Positions 1 to 9,180 of a stretch of 64,000 bases of DNA are shown here, piece by piece. The stretch's first letter is position 1. Every line of letters begins with the position of its first letter. The DNA comes from Elusimicrobia bacterium GWA2_69_24. GTDB lineage: Bacteria; Elusimicrobiota; Elusimicrobia; UBA1565. The stretch covers positions 837-64,836 of the forward strand of contig MGTY01000009.1 of NCBI GenBank assembly GCA_001799695.1, read 5' to 3'. The notes below the pieces were generated by a model. That model was not told the DNA's origin and did no database searches. It was given only the letters and a program-made list of their open reading frames with translations. The position numbers were made by a program, and so were the translations under genes.

Positions 1-1
1 G

Positions 2-271
2 ACGCTCTTCCCGATCCTGAATGGGGCCGACGTCCATGGGACGCTGCTCTGCCGCGGGACGGTCTTGCCGCAGCTCCTCCGACGCTGCGTCACGGGCAGG
101 GATGTCTTCAAGGTCGAACTCCTGGTCATGGCTCTTCGGAACGGATGCCGGCTGGAGACGGTGCCGCTCCCCACTCGCGAGAATCGTTCAGCCCGGTCAG
201 GATTGTCCGGGAGATCGCTGCGCTATTTGACCGATCTTCTGCGCTTCTGGTGCCAGGGGTCAACTTATTGA
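2..271 (+). CDS. C-terminal fragment, possibly of a family 2 glycosyltransferase, running off the window start; its last codons lie in the adjacent palindromic repeat
   Basis: Frame continuous from bp 2: ...VFKVELLVMALRNGCRLETVPLPTRENRSARSGLSGRSLRYLTDLLRFWCQGSTY*, reminiscent of GT2 C-termini. Confidence 0.35.
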   Translation, partial: TLFPILNGADVHGTLLCRGTVLPQLLRRCVTGRDVFKVELLVMALRNGCRLETVPLPTRENRSARSGLSGRSLRYLTDLLRFWCQGSTY

Positions 272-343
272 ACTTAGTGGAATCGTCGGGGGACTCCGGT
301 GTCCCGAAAGTTCAATAAGTCCAGTAAGTTGACCCCTGGCACC
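249..343. repeat. 95-bp palindromic (REP/MITE-like) element
   Basis: ggtgccaggggtcaactta ... taagttgacccctggcacc perfect 19-bp terminal inverted repeat, with inner attgaactt/aagttcaat arms. Confidence 0.75.
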
Positions 344-344
344 G

Positions 345-1241
345 TCAGTGGGGAGGCGGGGCCTTTTCGCCGGCGCGGATGGCTATGGGCAGCTTGTTGC
401 CGGGGTAGAGGATGCAGTTGAAGAAGGGGGAGCGCGCGCAGAGCGGGTTGTAGGCGCGGTTGAAGTCGACGGTGACCGGGCCGCTGCGCACGCCGCCGGG
501 GAGGGGGATGTCCACGTTGCGGCCCCCGCCGTAGCTCTCGCGGCCCGTGGTGGCGTCGCGGAAGGGCACGTATAGCTCGGCGTGCGGCCCGTTCAAGGGT
601 CCCAGGGCGAAAGCTTCGAGCGCACAGGGCGTCCCGTCCCGCACGAAGCGCAGGACCCCCACCTTGAAGCCGTCCTTGAACAGTTTCCGGCTGGTCTCGA
701 AGCGCACCGGCTCGGGCTTCGCGTTGCGCTGGAAATCCGCGCGCACGACCAGGTCCGGGGCATAGGGGAAATAGGAGAGGCCGCGGAAGGCCTTCTGGCT
801 CGGGCTGCGCGGGTCATGCAGGCCCACGCGGACGTTGAAGCGGCCGGCCCCCACGCTCAAGAGGAGACCGTTGGGGGAAGTCCAGTGACCCCCATCCCCA
901 AGTCCGGCCAGGTTCCGTCCTGTCCCGTCCTGGACCCGGACCGTGGTCCCGTCGCGGCGCACCGTCAGGAGCCCCTTCCCCGGGGCGGGGTCCTTGATCC
1001 AGCGCGCGGCCGCGTGGGGCGCCTTGGGGTCCAGGCCGACCTTCCCTTTCGGCTCGAGATAGGCCATGTCGTTGAGGTTGAGATACGAGGTCGGGCTCTC
1101 GCGCAGGGTCCGCTCGTAGTCGGCGAGCTCCCGCGCCCAGGCTTCCTTCGGGGAAGGCGTCGGGGCCGCGTGCGCGGCGGCCGCGAAGGACACGGCGAGT
1201 GCGGGGAGGGCGAGCCGGAGGAGGGTCGAGCGGTTCTTCAT
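345..1241 (-). CDS. DUF1684 family secreted protein
   Basis: Signal peptide; FNRAYNPLCARSPFFNCILYPGNKLPIAIRAGE typical of DUF1684. Confidence 0.75.
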   Translation of the reverse strand: MKNRSTLLRLALPALAVSFAAAAHAAPTPSPKEAWARELADYERTLRESPTSYLNLNDMAYLEPKGKVGLDPKAPHAAARWIKDPAPGKGLLTVRRDGTTVRVQDGTGRNLAGLGDGGHWTSPNGLLLSVGAGRFNVRVGLHDPRSPSQKAFRGLSYFPYAPDLVVRADFQRNAKPEPVRFETSRKLFKDGFKVGVLRFVRDGTPCALEAFALGPLNGPHAELYVPFRDATTGRESYGGGRNVDIPLPGGVRSGPVTVDFNRAYNPLCARSPFFNCILYPGNKLPIAIRAGEKAPPPH

Positions 1242-1278
1242 CGGTTCGACATTATACTTATTGGTATACTAACGCGAT

Positions 1279-2130
1279 ATGAACGAACTAGAGAACAACG
1301 AAGCCGTGCGCGCCGAGCGCGCACCCGTGGACCGCGTACTGCTCATCGACGGAGACAACGACCCGCATCTGCCGCCGGAGTTCCCGCTGACGCAATTCAC
1401 GCTGGTCCGGGTATTCCTCCGGCCCGGGGCCACGATGCCCCGCGGGCTGGAGCGCCGCCTGGGGACCCTGCCCTTCTGCGTGAGCGTGGTGTCCCCGAAG
1501 GGGGGGCGCAATGCCGCCGATTTCGTGATGTCTTTGCACGCGGGGATGCTGCACTCCGCCTTGCCCATGCACGTGGCCTTCACGTTGGTCACCCATGACA
1601 AGAGCCTGGCCGCCATGGCGCAGGAACTTCAGAGGATCGGCCGGCACGCCGAACTCTGGACCTCCCACCCCGAACGGGGCGGCGGGGAGCGCGGCGGGGA
1701 ACGGGGAGGCCGGCGGCGGACGCCGTCCTCCCGCGGCGGTTCCGCCTCCGTGGCGCGCGGAGCGCCTGCCGCCGAAGGCGGGGCGCCCAAGGTTCCGTCC
1801 TCCCGGCGTCGCCGGGGCGGCGGCGGGCGCAAGCCCAGGTCCGCGGCGGCTTCGGCTGCGGCGGAGCCGGTCCCGGTTGTCGCGGGCGTCGAGCCCGTCG
1901 CGGCCAGGCCCCGGCCCGGGAAGGAGAAGAGCCTGCCCGACGCGGCGGCCGCTTATGCGCGGCGGCTGGGCGGGATGAAGAACCCGCCGGCCAAGCTCAA
2001 GGCCCTGCTCAATGACATCACCAACCGGGCGGGTTCCTTCGGGCATACGGCCGACGCCATCCTGTCGGAGCTCAAGGCCAGCGGGGCGCTGACCGTCGAC
2101 CCGGACGGCCGGGTCCACCTGCGGGTCTAG
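1279..2130 (+). CDS. NYN/PIN-like domain protein with low-complexity linker
   Basis: VLLIDGDN...GGRNAADFVMSLHAGML...FTLVTHDKSLAAMAQEL. Confidence 0.6.
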   Translation: MNELENNEAVRAERAPVDRVLLIDGDNDPHLPPEFPLTQFTLVRVFLRPGATMPRGLERRLGTLPFCVSVVSPKGGRNAADFVMSLHAGMLHSALPMHVAFTLVTHDKSLAAMAQELQRIGRHAELWTSHPERGGGERGGERGGRRRTPSSRGGSASVARGAPAAEGGAPKVPSSRRRRGGGGRKPRSAAASAAAEPVPVVAGVEPVAARPRPGKEKSLPDAAAAYARRLGGMKNPPAKLKALLNDITNRAGSFGHTADAILSELKASGALTVDPDGRVHLRV

Positions 2131-3476
2131 CGTTTCGGGCGGGACGGCTTCTTCAGGGAGACCTTGTAGCGCCGCAGCTTCGCGGCCAGCTCCTTCTGGT
2201 CGATGCCGAGGCGGGCGGCGGCCATCTTGGCGTCCCCGCCGCAGGCCGCCAGCGCCTTGAGGACGTACTCGCGGAGGGAATCCCCGCCGACGCCGGAGGA
2301 GCGCAGTTCGGGCGGGAGGTCCTCCGGCCGGATCTCCGGCTCCTCCCCGGCGAGGATGACGGCGCGCTCGATGGCGTGTTCCAGCTCGCGGACGTTCCCC
2401 GGCCAGCCGTAGTTCCGGAGCAGCTTCGCCGCCTTCGGGGCCAGGCGCTGGGCGCGGTTGCCGTGCTTCTCGTGCGCGGCCTTCAGGAAGCGCTCGGCGA
2501 GGGGGAGGATGTCCTCGACCCGCTCGCGCAGGGGCGGGATCACGATGGGGAACACCTTCAGGCGGTAGTAGAGGTCGTCGCGGAAGGTCCCGTTCTCGAC
2601 GGCCTTCTTCAGGTCGCGGTTCGTGGCGGCCACGATGCGCGCGTTGATCTTGATGTTGCGGTTCTCGCCGACGCGGCGGATCTCGCCCTCCTGGAGCGCG
2701 CGCAGGAGCTTCACCTGCAGGGCCGGGCTCATCTCGCCGATCTCGTCGAGGAAGAGGGTGCCGTCCCGCGCCTCCTCGAAGAGCCCGCGCTTGTTGGCGA
2801 TGGCTCCGGTGAACGCGCCGCGGGCGTGGCCGAAGAGTTCGCTTTCCAGAAGCCCTTCCGGCAGGGCCCCGCAGTTGATGGCCACGAAGGCGTGGTTGCG
2901 GCGTCCGCTGGAGGAGTGGATCGCGTGGGCGATGAGCTCCTTGCCCGTCCCGGACTCGCCCTCGATGAGCACGGCGGCGTCCGTCGCCGCGACCTTGCGC
3001 ACGAGTTCCAGGGCGCGGTGCATCGCGGGGCTGGCGTAGACGATGTTGTCGAAGCTGAACTTGCCGCGCACCTGGGCGCGCAGATGCTCCACCTCGCGCA
3101 GGAGGCGGCCCCGCTCCAGAGCCTTGACCACGGACATGTTGAGGGCTTCCGGCTCGATGGGCTTGGTGAGGTAGTCGAAGGCGCCCATGCGCATGGCCCG
3201 CACCGCCGAGTCGATGGTCCCATGTCCGGTGATGACGATGACCTGGGCCCCGGGCAGCTTGCGCCGGGTCTCCTCGATGACCGCGAACCCGTCGCCGCCG
3301 TCCATCTTCAGGTCGGTGATGACGAGGTCGAAGCCGCGCTTGCCCATGGCGGCGATGGCCCGGCGGCCGTTGCACACGCTGGTGACGTCGAGGTTCAGGC
3401 GCTTGAGCTCCAGCGAAAGGACCGTGCGCAGGGAGCTGTCGTCTTCGGCCAGCAGCGCGGAGGGGATCTCGTTCAT
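2127..3476 (-). CDS. Sigma-54-dependent response regulator (NtrC family)
   Basis: Receiver domain; GESGTGKE Walker A; GARGAFTGA motif; C-terminal HTH. Confidence 0.93.
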   Translation of the reverse strand: MNEIPSALLAEDDSSLRTVLSLELKRLNLDVTSVCNGRRAIAAMGKRGFDLVITDLKMDGGDGFAVIEETRRKLPGAQVIVITGHGTIDSAVRAMRMGAFDYLTKPIEPEALNMSVVKALERGRLLREVEHLRAQVRGKFSFDNIVYASPAMHRALELVRKVAATDAAVLIEGESGTGKELIAHAIHSSSGRRNHAFVAINCGALPEGLLESELFGHARGAFTGAIANKRGLFEEARDGTLFLDEIGEMSPALQVKLLRALQEGEIRRVGENRNIKINARIVAATNRDLKKAVENGTFRDDLYYRLKVFPIVIPPLRERVEDILPLAERFLKAAHEKHGNRAQRLAPKAAKLLRNYGWPGNVRELEHAIERAVILAGEEPEIRPEDLPPELRSSGVGGDSLREYVLKALAACGGDAKMAAARLGIDQKELAAKLRRYKVSLKKPSRPKR

Positions 3477-4657
3477 GCGGCCTCCGGGTCGAGCGGCAAG
3501 GACAGGGTGAACCGGGTCCCGCCTCCGGGAGCCCGTTCGACGAGGATGCGGCCGTGGTGCCGCGAAACGATGCGGTCGGCGACCGCCAGGCCCAGCCCGG
3601 TCCCCTGGGGCTTGGTCGTGTAGAAAGGGGTGAACAGCTTGTCGAGCTGGTTCGCCGCGATGCCGGGTCCGGTGTCGGAGATGTGGAGGAGGACCCCGCC
3701 GTCGCGCTTCTCGGTGGAGACCGTCAGCCGTCCCTTGCCCGCCATGGCCTGCATGGCGTTGAGCATGATATTCCAGAGCACCTGCCGGATCTGGTCGCCG
3801 TCGAAGCGGGTGGGGCCGAGACCCTTGTCCAGCCGCTCCTGTATCTTGACCTTGCCGCGGAGCTTGGTGTCGGCGCGGACGATCTTGAGGACCTCGCGGA
3901 CGGCGGCGTTGAGGTCCAGCCAGTCGCAGTGGAGCTCCCGGGGACGGGCGAACTGCAGGAACTGGCTCAGCCGGTTGTTGAGGCGGTTGCTCTCGGCGCG
4001 GATGATGCCCAGGAGCGTCTCCCGCTCGTCGGGGGGGAGGTCCTGCCGGGAGATGGAGTTGGCCGCCGTGACGATGGAGTTGAGGGGGTTGCGGATCTCG
4101 TGGGCCACGATGGCCGCCATGGACCCGACGGCGGCCAGGGACTCGCTGGTGGCCAGCCGCTTCTGCATCTCCTCGTGCTCGGTGAGGTCCACCGAGTTGG
4201 AGACGAAGCCCACGATGTCGCCGCCGTCGCGTACCGCGGTGATGGACAGGAGGATGGAGACGTCGCGCCCGTCCTTGGTGCGGTTGAGGACCTGGCCGCG
4301 CCAGAAGCCCTTGGCCGGGTCCAGGATGTCCTGCCACAGGGATTCGTAGAACGCGGGCGGCGTCTTCGGCGACCGCACGATGCGGGGGGTCTTCCCGACG
4401 CTCTCTTCCCGGCTGTAGCCGAACAGGCGCACGAAGGCGTCGTTGACCTCCAGAATGGTCCCTTTCTGGTCGGTGTACAGCTTCGCGTCGTTGGAGTTCC
4501 GGAAGGCCTGGTAGAAGGCCAGGGCCTGGCGCTCGTCCTGACGGGACTCCTGGGAGTCCCGCCCTCGGAGGGCGGTCGCGCGCCCCTCCCGGAGAGGGCG
4601 GGGCGCTCCCCCGTCGGATCCGGGGGGGGAAGATTCCCTGTTCGTCATCCAACTCAT
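3473..4657 (-). CDS. PAS-domain sensor histidine kinase (NtrB-like)
   Basis: PAS; VAHEIRNPLNSI H-box; DTGPGI, GTGLGLAV ATPase motifs; overlaps the NtrC-like gene. Confidence 0.92.
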   Translation of the reverse strand: MSWMTNRESSPPGSDGGAPRPLREGRATALRGRDSQESRQDERQALAFYQAFRNSNDAKLYTDQKGTILEVNDAFVRLFGYSREESVGKTPRIVRSPKTPPAFYESLWQDILDPAKGFWRGQVLNRTKDGRDVSILLSITAVRDGGDIVGFVSNSVDLTEHEEMQKRLATSESLAAVGSMAAIVAHEIRNPLNSIVTAANSISRQDLPPDERETLLGIIRAESNRLNNRLSQFLQFARPRELHCDWLDLNAAVREVLKIVRADTKLRGKVKIQERLDKGLGPTRFDGDQIRQVLWNIMLNAMQAMAGKGRLTVSTEKRDGGVLLHISDTGPGIAANQLDKLFTPFYTTKPQGTGLGLAVADRIVSRHHGRILVERAPGGGTRFTLSLPLDPEAA

Positions 4658-4659
4658 TG

Positions 4660-4665
4660 TATAAT
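4660..4665 (+). promoter_or_regulatory. -10 element (TATAAT) 6 nt upstream of GTG start (leaderless-type)
   Basis: attgTATAATatagccGTGAGC. Confidence 0.5.
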
Positions 4666-4671
4666 ATAGCC

Positions 4672-5763
4672 GTGAGCGCAGAGAAATTGGGCCTTCGCGT
4701 CGAGACGAAGATGCAGAACTGGCAGCTCCTGCAGGGCCGCCTGACCGCCGCGAAATGGCTCTCCCTCGGCGAGCCGGAGGTGGCCCGGGAGGTGCTGGAG
4801 CTGGAGTCGGACCCCATGTACCACGAGATCGCCTACGCTCCCGGCTCTGACCGCACGATCCTGCGGCGGCGGCGCTGGCCCGCCTCCGGGATCCACTCCG
4901 GCTTCTACGAGCTCAACGAGGACATGCTCTCCGGGGGGGGCGACGGCGACATCCAGGACATCCTGCGCGACAAGAAGGGGCTCCTCGCCCTGATCCGGCG
5001 CATCGGCATCGAAAAATTCGAGAAGTACTTCCTCTATGGGGAGGATGGGTGCTCCGCCGCCGAGATCGCCGAGGCGGTCGGCCTCAAGGAGGACGTCGTC
5101 CGCCGCATCATCTCCCTGGTCCTGACGGTGGGCGCGCGTTCCGAGTTCTGCCGGCCGGTCCCGGCGCCCGCCGCGCGCGGCATCCGCTACCACTGCATCG
5201 CCGTCATCGAGCAGGACCCGCGGGACGCGGAGAACCTCTATTTCCGCTTCCTCACCCCGCATTGGGCCCGCGGCCGCTACCTCGTCGATTACGAGCGGCT
5301 GGAGGAATGGAAGCGCGAACGCCGCCTGAACGCCGGCGAGAGGCGGCGCCTGCGGCAGGTGCTCAAGCGGCTCGAGCTGCTCAACATGCGCCAGGACACC
5401 CTCTTCCAGATCCTCTCCCGGATCACGACCGAACAGACTTCGTTCCTGCGGACCCGCGAGGACTGGCGTCGTCGTCCGCTGAGCCTGCGCGAGCTGGCGC
5501 GCCGCATCGGGGTCTCGCCCAGCACGGTCAGCCGGGCCATCTCCAACCGGTCCGTGGTGGCTCCGTGGGGGGCCGAGATCCCGCTCAAGAGCCTGCTCAC
5601 CGGACAGCGGGTCGTGATGCTCTCCATCCTGTCCTACTGGGCGGCCCACGGCCGCGTCGGACGCAAGGTCACCGACGAAGAGCTGATGCGCTGCCTGGCC
5701 CAGGAAGCGGGCATCACGGTCTCCCGGCGCACCGTCAACGAGTGCCGCCGCCGGCTGAAGTAG
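4672..5763 (+). CDS. rpoN: RNA polymerase sigma-54 factor-like protein, short/divergent
   Basis: Region I-like N-terminus, core-binding region, TTEQTSFLRTREDWRRRPLSLRELARRIGVSPSTVSRAISNRS, RpoN-box-like SRRTVNECRRRLK. Confidence 0.75.
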   Translation: MSAEKLGLRVETKMQNWQLLQGRLTAAKWLSLGEPEVAREVLELESDPMYHEIAYAPGSDRTILRRRRWPASGIHSGFYELNEDMLSGGGDGDIQDILRDKKGLLALIRRIGIEKFEKYFLYGEDGCSAAEIAEAVGLKEDVVRRIISLVLTVGARSEFCRPVPAPAARGIRYHCIAVIEQDPRDAENLYFRFLTPHWARGRYLVDYERLEEWKRERRLNAGERRRLRQVLKRLELLNMRQDTLFQILSRITTEQTSFLRTREDWRRRPLSLRELARRIGVSPSTVSRAISNRSVVAPWGAEIPLKSLLTGQRVVMLSILSYWAAHGRVGRKVTDEELMRCLAQEAGITVSRRTVNECRRRLK

Positions 5764-5847
5764 CGCGCCCCTCTTCCACTTTTGACGGAAATGTGCCAGA
5801 ATCTTATCGGCCGTTTGACGCTGTCGCGCCTTGGGCTGGAGGCCTCC

Positions 5848-6306
5848 ATGGATCCCAAACGGGTGAGAGCCGGACAGTTGATGCAGCGGCGGGTGTTCTG
5901 CGTGCCGCCCCAGATGCCGGTGCGCGAACTGGCGAAGAAGCTGGATCGCCGGGGCTTGGAGGGCGGCGTCGTGGTGGACGGGGGAGGCAACCTCCTGGGC
6001 GTCGTTTCGAAGAGCGACGTCTACCACTATCAGCGCGAGGGGACCCGGGGTCCGGACGCCCTGGCCTTCTTCCGGCAGCACCTCATCGACGGGCTCTCCG
6101 CGGCCTCGCCGGCCGACGTCCCAGACCTGGCCCGGGTGCGCGACATCATGCGGCCCTCCGCCGTCGAATTCCCGGAGAACGCCAGCGTCGACCGGATCGC
6201 GCAGGCCATGCGTCGGCGCCGCCTGCTCCGGGTCCTCATCACCTCGGGCCGCAAAGTGCGCGGGCTACTGACCGCGATGGACCTCCTGAAGCTCCTCGAA
6301 AGCTGA
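5848..6306 (+). CDS. CBS-domain pair protein
   Basis: VRAGQLMQRRVFCVPPQMPVRELAKKLDRRGLEGGVVVDGGGNLLGVVSKSDV and a second CBS repeat; GGAGG upstream. Confidence 0.8.
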   Translation: MDPKRVRAGQLMQRRVFCVPPQMPVRELAKKLDRRGLEGGVVVDGGGNLLGVVSKSDVYHYQREGTRGPDALAFFRQHLIDGLSAASPADVPDLARVRDIMRPSAVEFPENASVDRIAQAMRRRRLLRVLITSGRKVRGLLTAMDLLKLLES

Positions 6307-6328
6307 TTCTGCTACACTATACCGGACC

Positions 6329-7024
6329 ATGGATCCGGGACAAGGGGCCGCGCTGCGCTGCGCCGGCCATACCGCGGGGCCTTTCTGCGGCCTGCCGCCG
6401 TCCATCCTGGCGGCGTTCGACCGGGCCAAGGTCCCCAGCTCCTATGCGCGCGGACAGATACTCTACCAGGAGGGCAATCCCGCCCTGGGCGTGTACTGCA
6501 TCCGGGAGGGGCTGGTAAAGGTCTACCGCATCGGGGCGGGAGGCAAGGAGCATATCCTGCGCATCGCCGGACCGGGGGACCTCTTGGGCTACCGGGCCAT
6601 CCTCGCGGGCCTCGCGCACGACCATTTCGCCGAGGCGGTGTCCGAGTCCCGCATCTGCTTCCTGTCCGCGGACGCCCTGCGTCCCCTGCTCCAGCACAGC
6701 GCCGAATTCTCGGCCCTCGCGCTCCGCCTGCTGGAGCGCGAGCTCTGCGAGACGGAGCGCCGCCTGCTCGATTCCTCCCAGCGGAAGGCGGACGAGCGCC
6801 TGCTCATCTTCCTGCTGGACTGCGGGGAGAAGCTCGCGGCGGCCGGCGGAGCGCGCAGCGAGGTCCCTTTCACCCGTCAGGAGATCGCCGACTACATCGG
6901 CACGGCCCCGGAGACGGTGATCCGGGGGCTGCGGCGCCTGTGCCGGCAGAAGCTCATCCGCGTCACCCGGCGGGTCATCGAGATCCCGGACCCCGCGAGA
7001 CTGCGCCGGCTGCTCCAGCGATGA
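6329..7024 (+). CDS. Crp/Fnr family transcriptional regulator
   Basis: cNMP-binding-like domain and HTH TRQEIADYIGTAPETVIRGLRRL. Confidence 0.88.
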   Translation: MDPGQGAALRCAGHTAGPFCGLPPSILAAFDRAKVPSSYARGQILYQEGNPALGVYCIREGLVKVYRIGAGGKEHILRIAGPGDLLGYRAILAGLAHDHFAEAVSESRICFLSADALRPLLQHSAEFSALALRLLERELCETERRLLDSSQRKADERLLIFLLDCGEKLAAAGGARSEVPFTRQEIADYIGTAPETVIRGLRRLCRQKLIRVTRRVIEIPDPARLRRLLQR

Positions 7025-9132
7025 CGGGGGGGGAGGCGCCGCGGCGGCTCCGGATGGGCGTCCCCATACTCGCGGCCCTCGCCTATCTCCTCGTCGACCT
7101 GATCCTGCTGCCGGAGGCCCCCCGGCACCTCGCGTACTGCCTTTCCGCGGAGACGGGCCTGTGGGCTCCCACCGAATTCGCCCACCCGCTCTTCGTCCCG
7201 ATGATCGCGGGGCTCCGCGCGCTGCTCGCCGTGTTCGGGCACCAAGGCCGGATGCTCTTCCCGCTCCAGGTCCTGAACGCGGCGGCGGCGGCGGCCGCCG
7301 TCGGACTGCTGGCCGCGATGATCCAACAGGCGAGCGGCAGCCGGTCTTTGGGCGCGGCGGGCGCGCTCCTCTTCGGGTTCATGAAGGGCTTCTGGCTCCA
7401 GCATCCCCGTCCCATGCCTTATGCCCTGGGGGGCTTGTCGGTCATCGTCGGATTGTACTGGCTCACCCGACCCGGCCTGTCGGACCGGACCCGCGCCCTG
7501 GGCGCCGGCGCCGCGGCGGCGGCCGCCACCCTGCTCACCCTGTCGGGATTGTCGATGGTCCCCGCGGGACTCATCCTCCTGTGGCGGGACGGAGGGAGGC
7601 GGGCTGCCGCTTTCTTCCTCGCGGCGTTCGCGCTGCCCCTGGCGGCGGGCTTTGCCGCGTTCCTCGCCTTCCATGACATCCGTCTAGGGGGATTGTCCTT
7701 CTCCCAGGTCTTCTTCGACGTTGAGCAGGTCTCGGGTTCGTCCATCTGGTCCAGCCGCAGCCCGCTGCGGCAGGCGGCGGACCTGCTGGAGAGCCTGGCT
7801 TCCAACATCGACGCGGAGCTGATATTCGTCTGCGCGCTCGCCCTGCTGGCGGCGGCCCTGCGGCGCCGCCGGGAGGCGCGGCCCCTGACGCTATTGACCG
7901 TCAGGGACCGCGCAAGAGGATGTTCTCCGTACGCGCGGCCCGAGGCCGTCCGCCTGGCCGCGGCGGGGGCGGTCGTCTCCGCGTCATTCGGACTCTTCTT
8001 CCTGATCAACAACACCCAGAACGGCTTCATCTTCGTCGTCGGGCTTGGTCTCCCGCTGGCCGCGGTCTTGGCCGCTCCGGGGAGGCCGCTCCGGATCGCC
8101 CTCGCCCTCGCCGCGGGCCTGCTGGCCGCACGGGGAATCACGGAGGGGTGGAGCGGGCGGCTCGCGTACGGGCGGGGGGGGGCCGACGAGACGGAGCCCG
8201 CCTACCTCGAAGGGCGTTTCCTGGAGCGCTATCTCCGCGCCGGAGACCTCGTTCTGACGCCGAACTTCCCAGGGCCGGATTTCGACTATTTCTTCGGTTT
8301 CGGGGTGGTGCAGGCCGGCCGGTCTTCTTGGACCCGGCTGCGGCCGTCCACCCTGGGTCTCGACGAGGCCCTGGCCCTCAGGGTGGAGCGCAGCCTGGCG
8401 CGGGGGCGGAGGGTCCTGCTGGCGCAATGGACCGCGGAGGACACCGGACCCGGTGAGATGGGGCTCTATTACCAGGATACCGGCCGCAAGGAGCAGGCGG
8501 AAAGGGTATCGGTCCTGAACGCTTTCCTCGGGTCCAGGTTCCGGCTGGGACGGCCTATGCGGGCTCCGTCCGGGAACTGGTACCGGCCCCTGATCCGGAA
8601 AGCGGATGGTAAGGACTCCCGGATACCGGTGCGCATCCCCGGGAAGGACTTCTTCTGGCCTTCCGGGTGGCCGCAGGACGGTCCGCGCTTCCAGCGCCTC
8701 CGGAGGGCGCTCGGCGATGACCCCGGGGATCCGTTCCTGTATTGCGACCTTGCGGCTGCGTTCTGGGAGTCGGGGGCCCGGGAGGCGGCGGAGGAATGCC
8801 TGCGTCTGGCGGAGTCCGCGGACCCGGGCGCGGTCTTGTATGTCCGGCGCCTCCGGGACCGGCTGGAGTCGGTGGCTGCCAAGGATCGGGGCGTGAAGCT
8901 CTACCTGGGAGGAGACCTCCCGGGGGCCATCCGGGAGCTGGACCGCGCGCTGCGGCTGGAGCCGTCCCAGGATGAGGCGTTGATCAGCAGAGCCTCGGTG
9001 CGGCTGGCCGCGGGGGACCTCCCCGGCGCGCGCGAGGATCTCCAGCGCCTCATCGGGATGGATGGAGGCGCTTCCCCTCTGCGGCCGGAAGCCCGGCGGA
9101 TGCTCGCCGGGGAAGGCATTATTACCCCTTGA
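7021..9132 (+). CDS. Multi-pass membrane (glycosyltransferase 39-like) protein with C-terminal TPR
   Basis: Hydrophobic helices, TPR-like C-terminus; ATGA overlap with upstream gene; contains a 61-bp element copy. Confidence 0.6.
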   Translation: MTGGEAPRRLRMGVPILAALAYLLVDLILLPEAPRHLAYCLSAETGLWAPTEFAHPLFVPMIAGLRALLAVFGHQGRMLFPLQVLNAAAAAAAVGLLAAMIQQASGSRSLGAAGALLFGFMKGFWLQHPRPMPYALGGLSVIVGLYWLTRPGLSDRTRALGAGAAAAAATLLTLSGLSMVPAGLILLWRDGGRRAAAFFLAAFALPLAAGFAAFLAFHDIRLGGLSFSQVFFDVEQVSGSSIWSSRSPLRQAADLLESLASNIDAELIFVCALALLAAALRRRREARPLTLLTVRDRARGCSPYARPEAVRLAAAGAVVSASFGLFFLINNTQNGFIFVVGLGLPLAAVLAAPGRPLRIALALAAGLLAARGITEGWSGRLAYGRGGADETEPAYLEGRFLERYLRAGDLVLTPNFPGPDFDYFFGFGVVQAGRSSWTRLRPSTLGLDEALALRVERSLARGRRVLLAQWTAEDTGPGEMGLYYQDTGRKEQAERVSVLNAFLGSRFRLGRPMRAPSGNWYRPLIRKADGKDSRIPVRIPGKDFFWPSGWPQDGPRFQRLRRALGDDPGDPFLYCDLAAAFWESGAREAAEECLRLAESADPGAVLYVRRLRDRLESVAAKDRGVKLYLGGDLPGAIRELDRALRLEPSQDEALISRASVRLAAGDLPGAREDLQRLIGMDGGASPLRPEARRMLAGEGIITP
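7880..7940 (-). repeat. 61-bp palindromic element, copy A
   Basis: Reverse complement ggccgcgcgtacggagaacatcctcttgcgcggtccctgacggtcaatagcgtcaggggcc. Confidence 0.85.
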
Positions 9133-9180
9133 CGAAACGGGAGATGCCTGTTAAACTTCAAGTAGCAGTGAGAGGGGTCT

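Noticed and set aside
1681-1900. RGG/GRR-rich segment of the NYN protein as a functional RNA-binding motif
   Set aside because: Could equally be GC-driven low complexity linker; not enough support.
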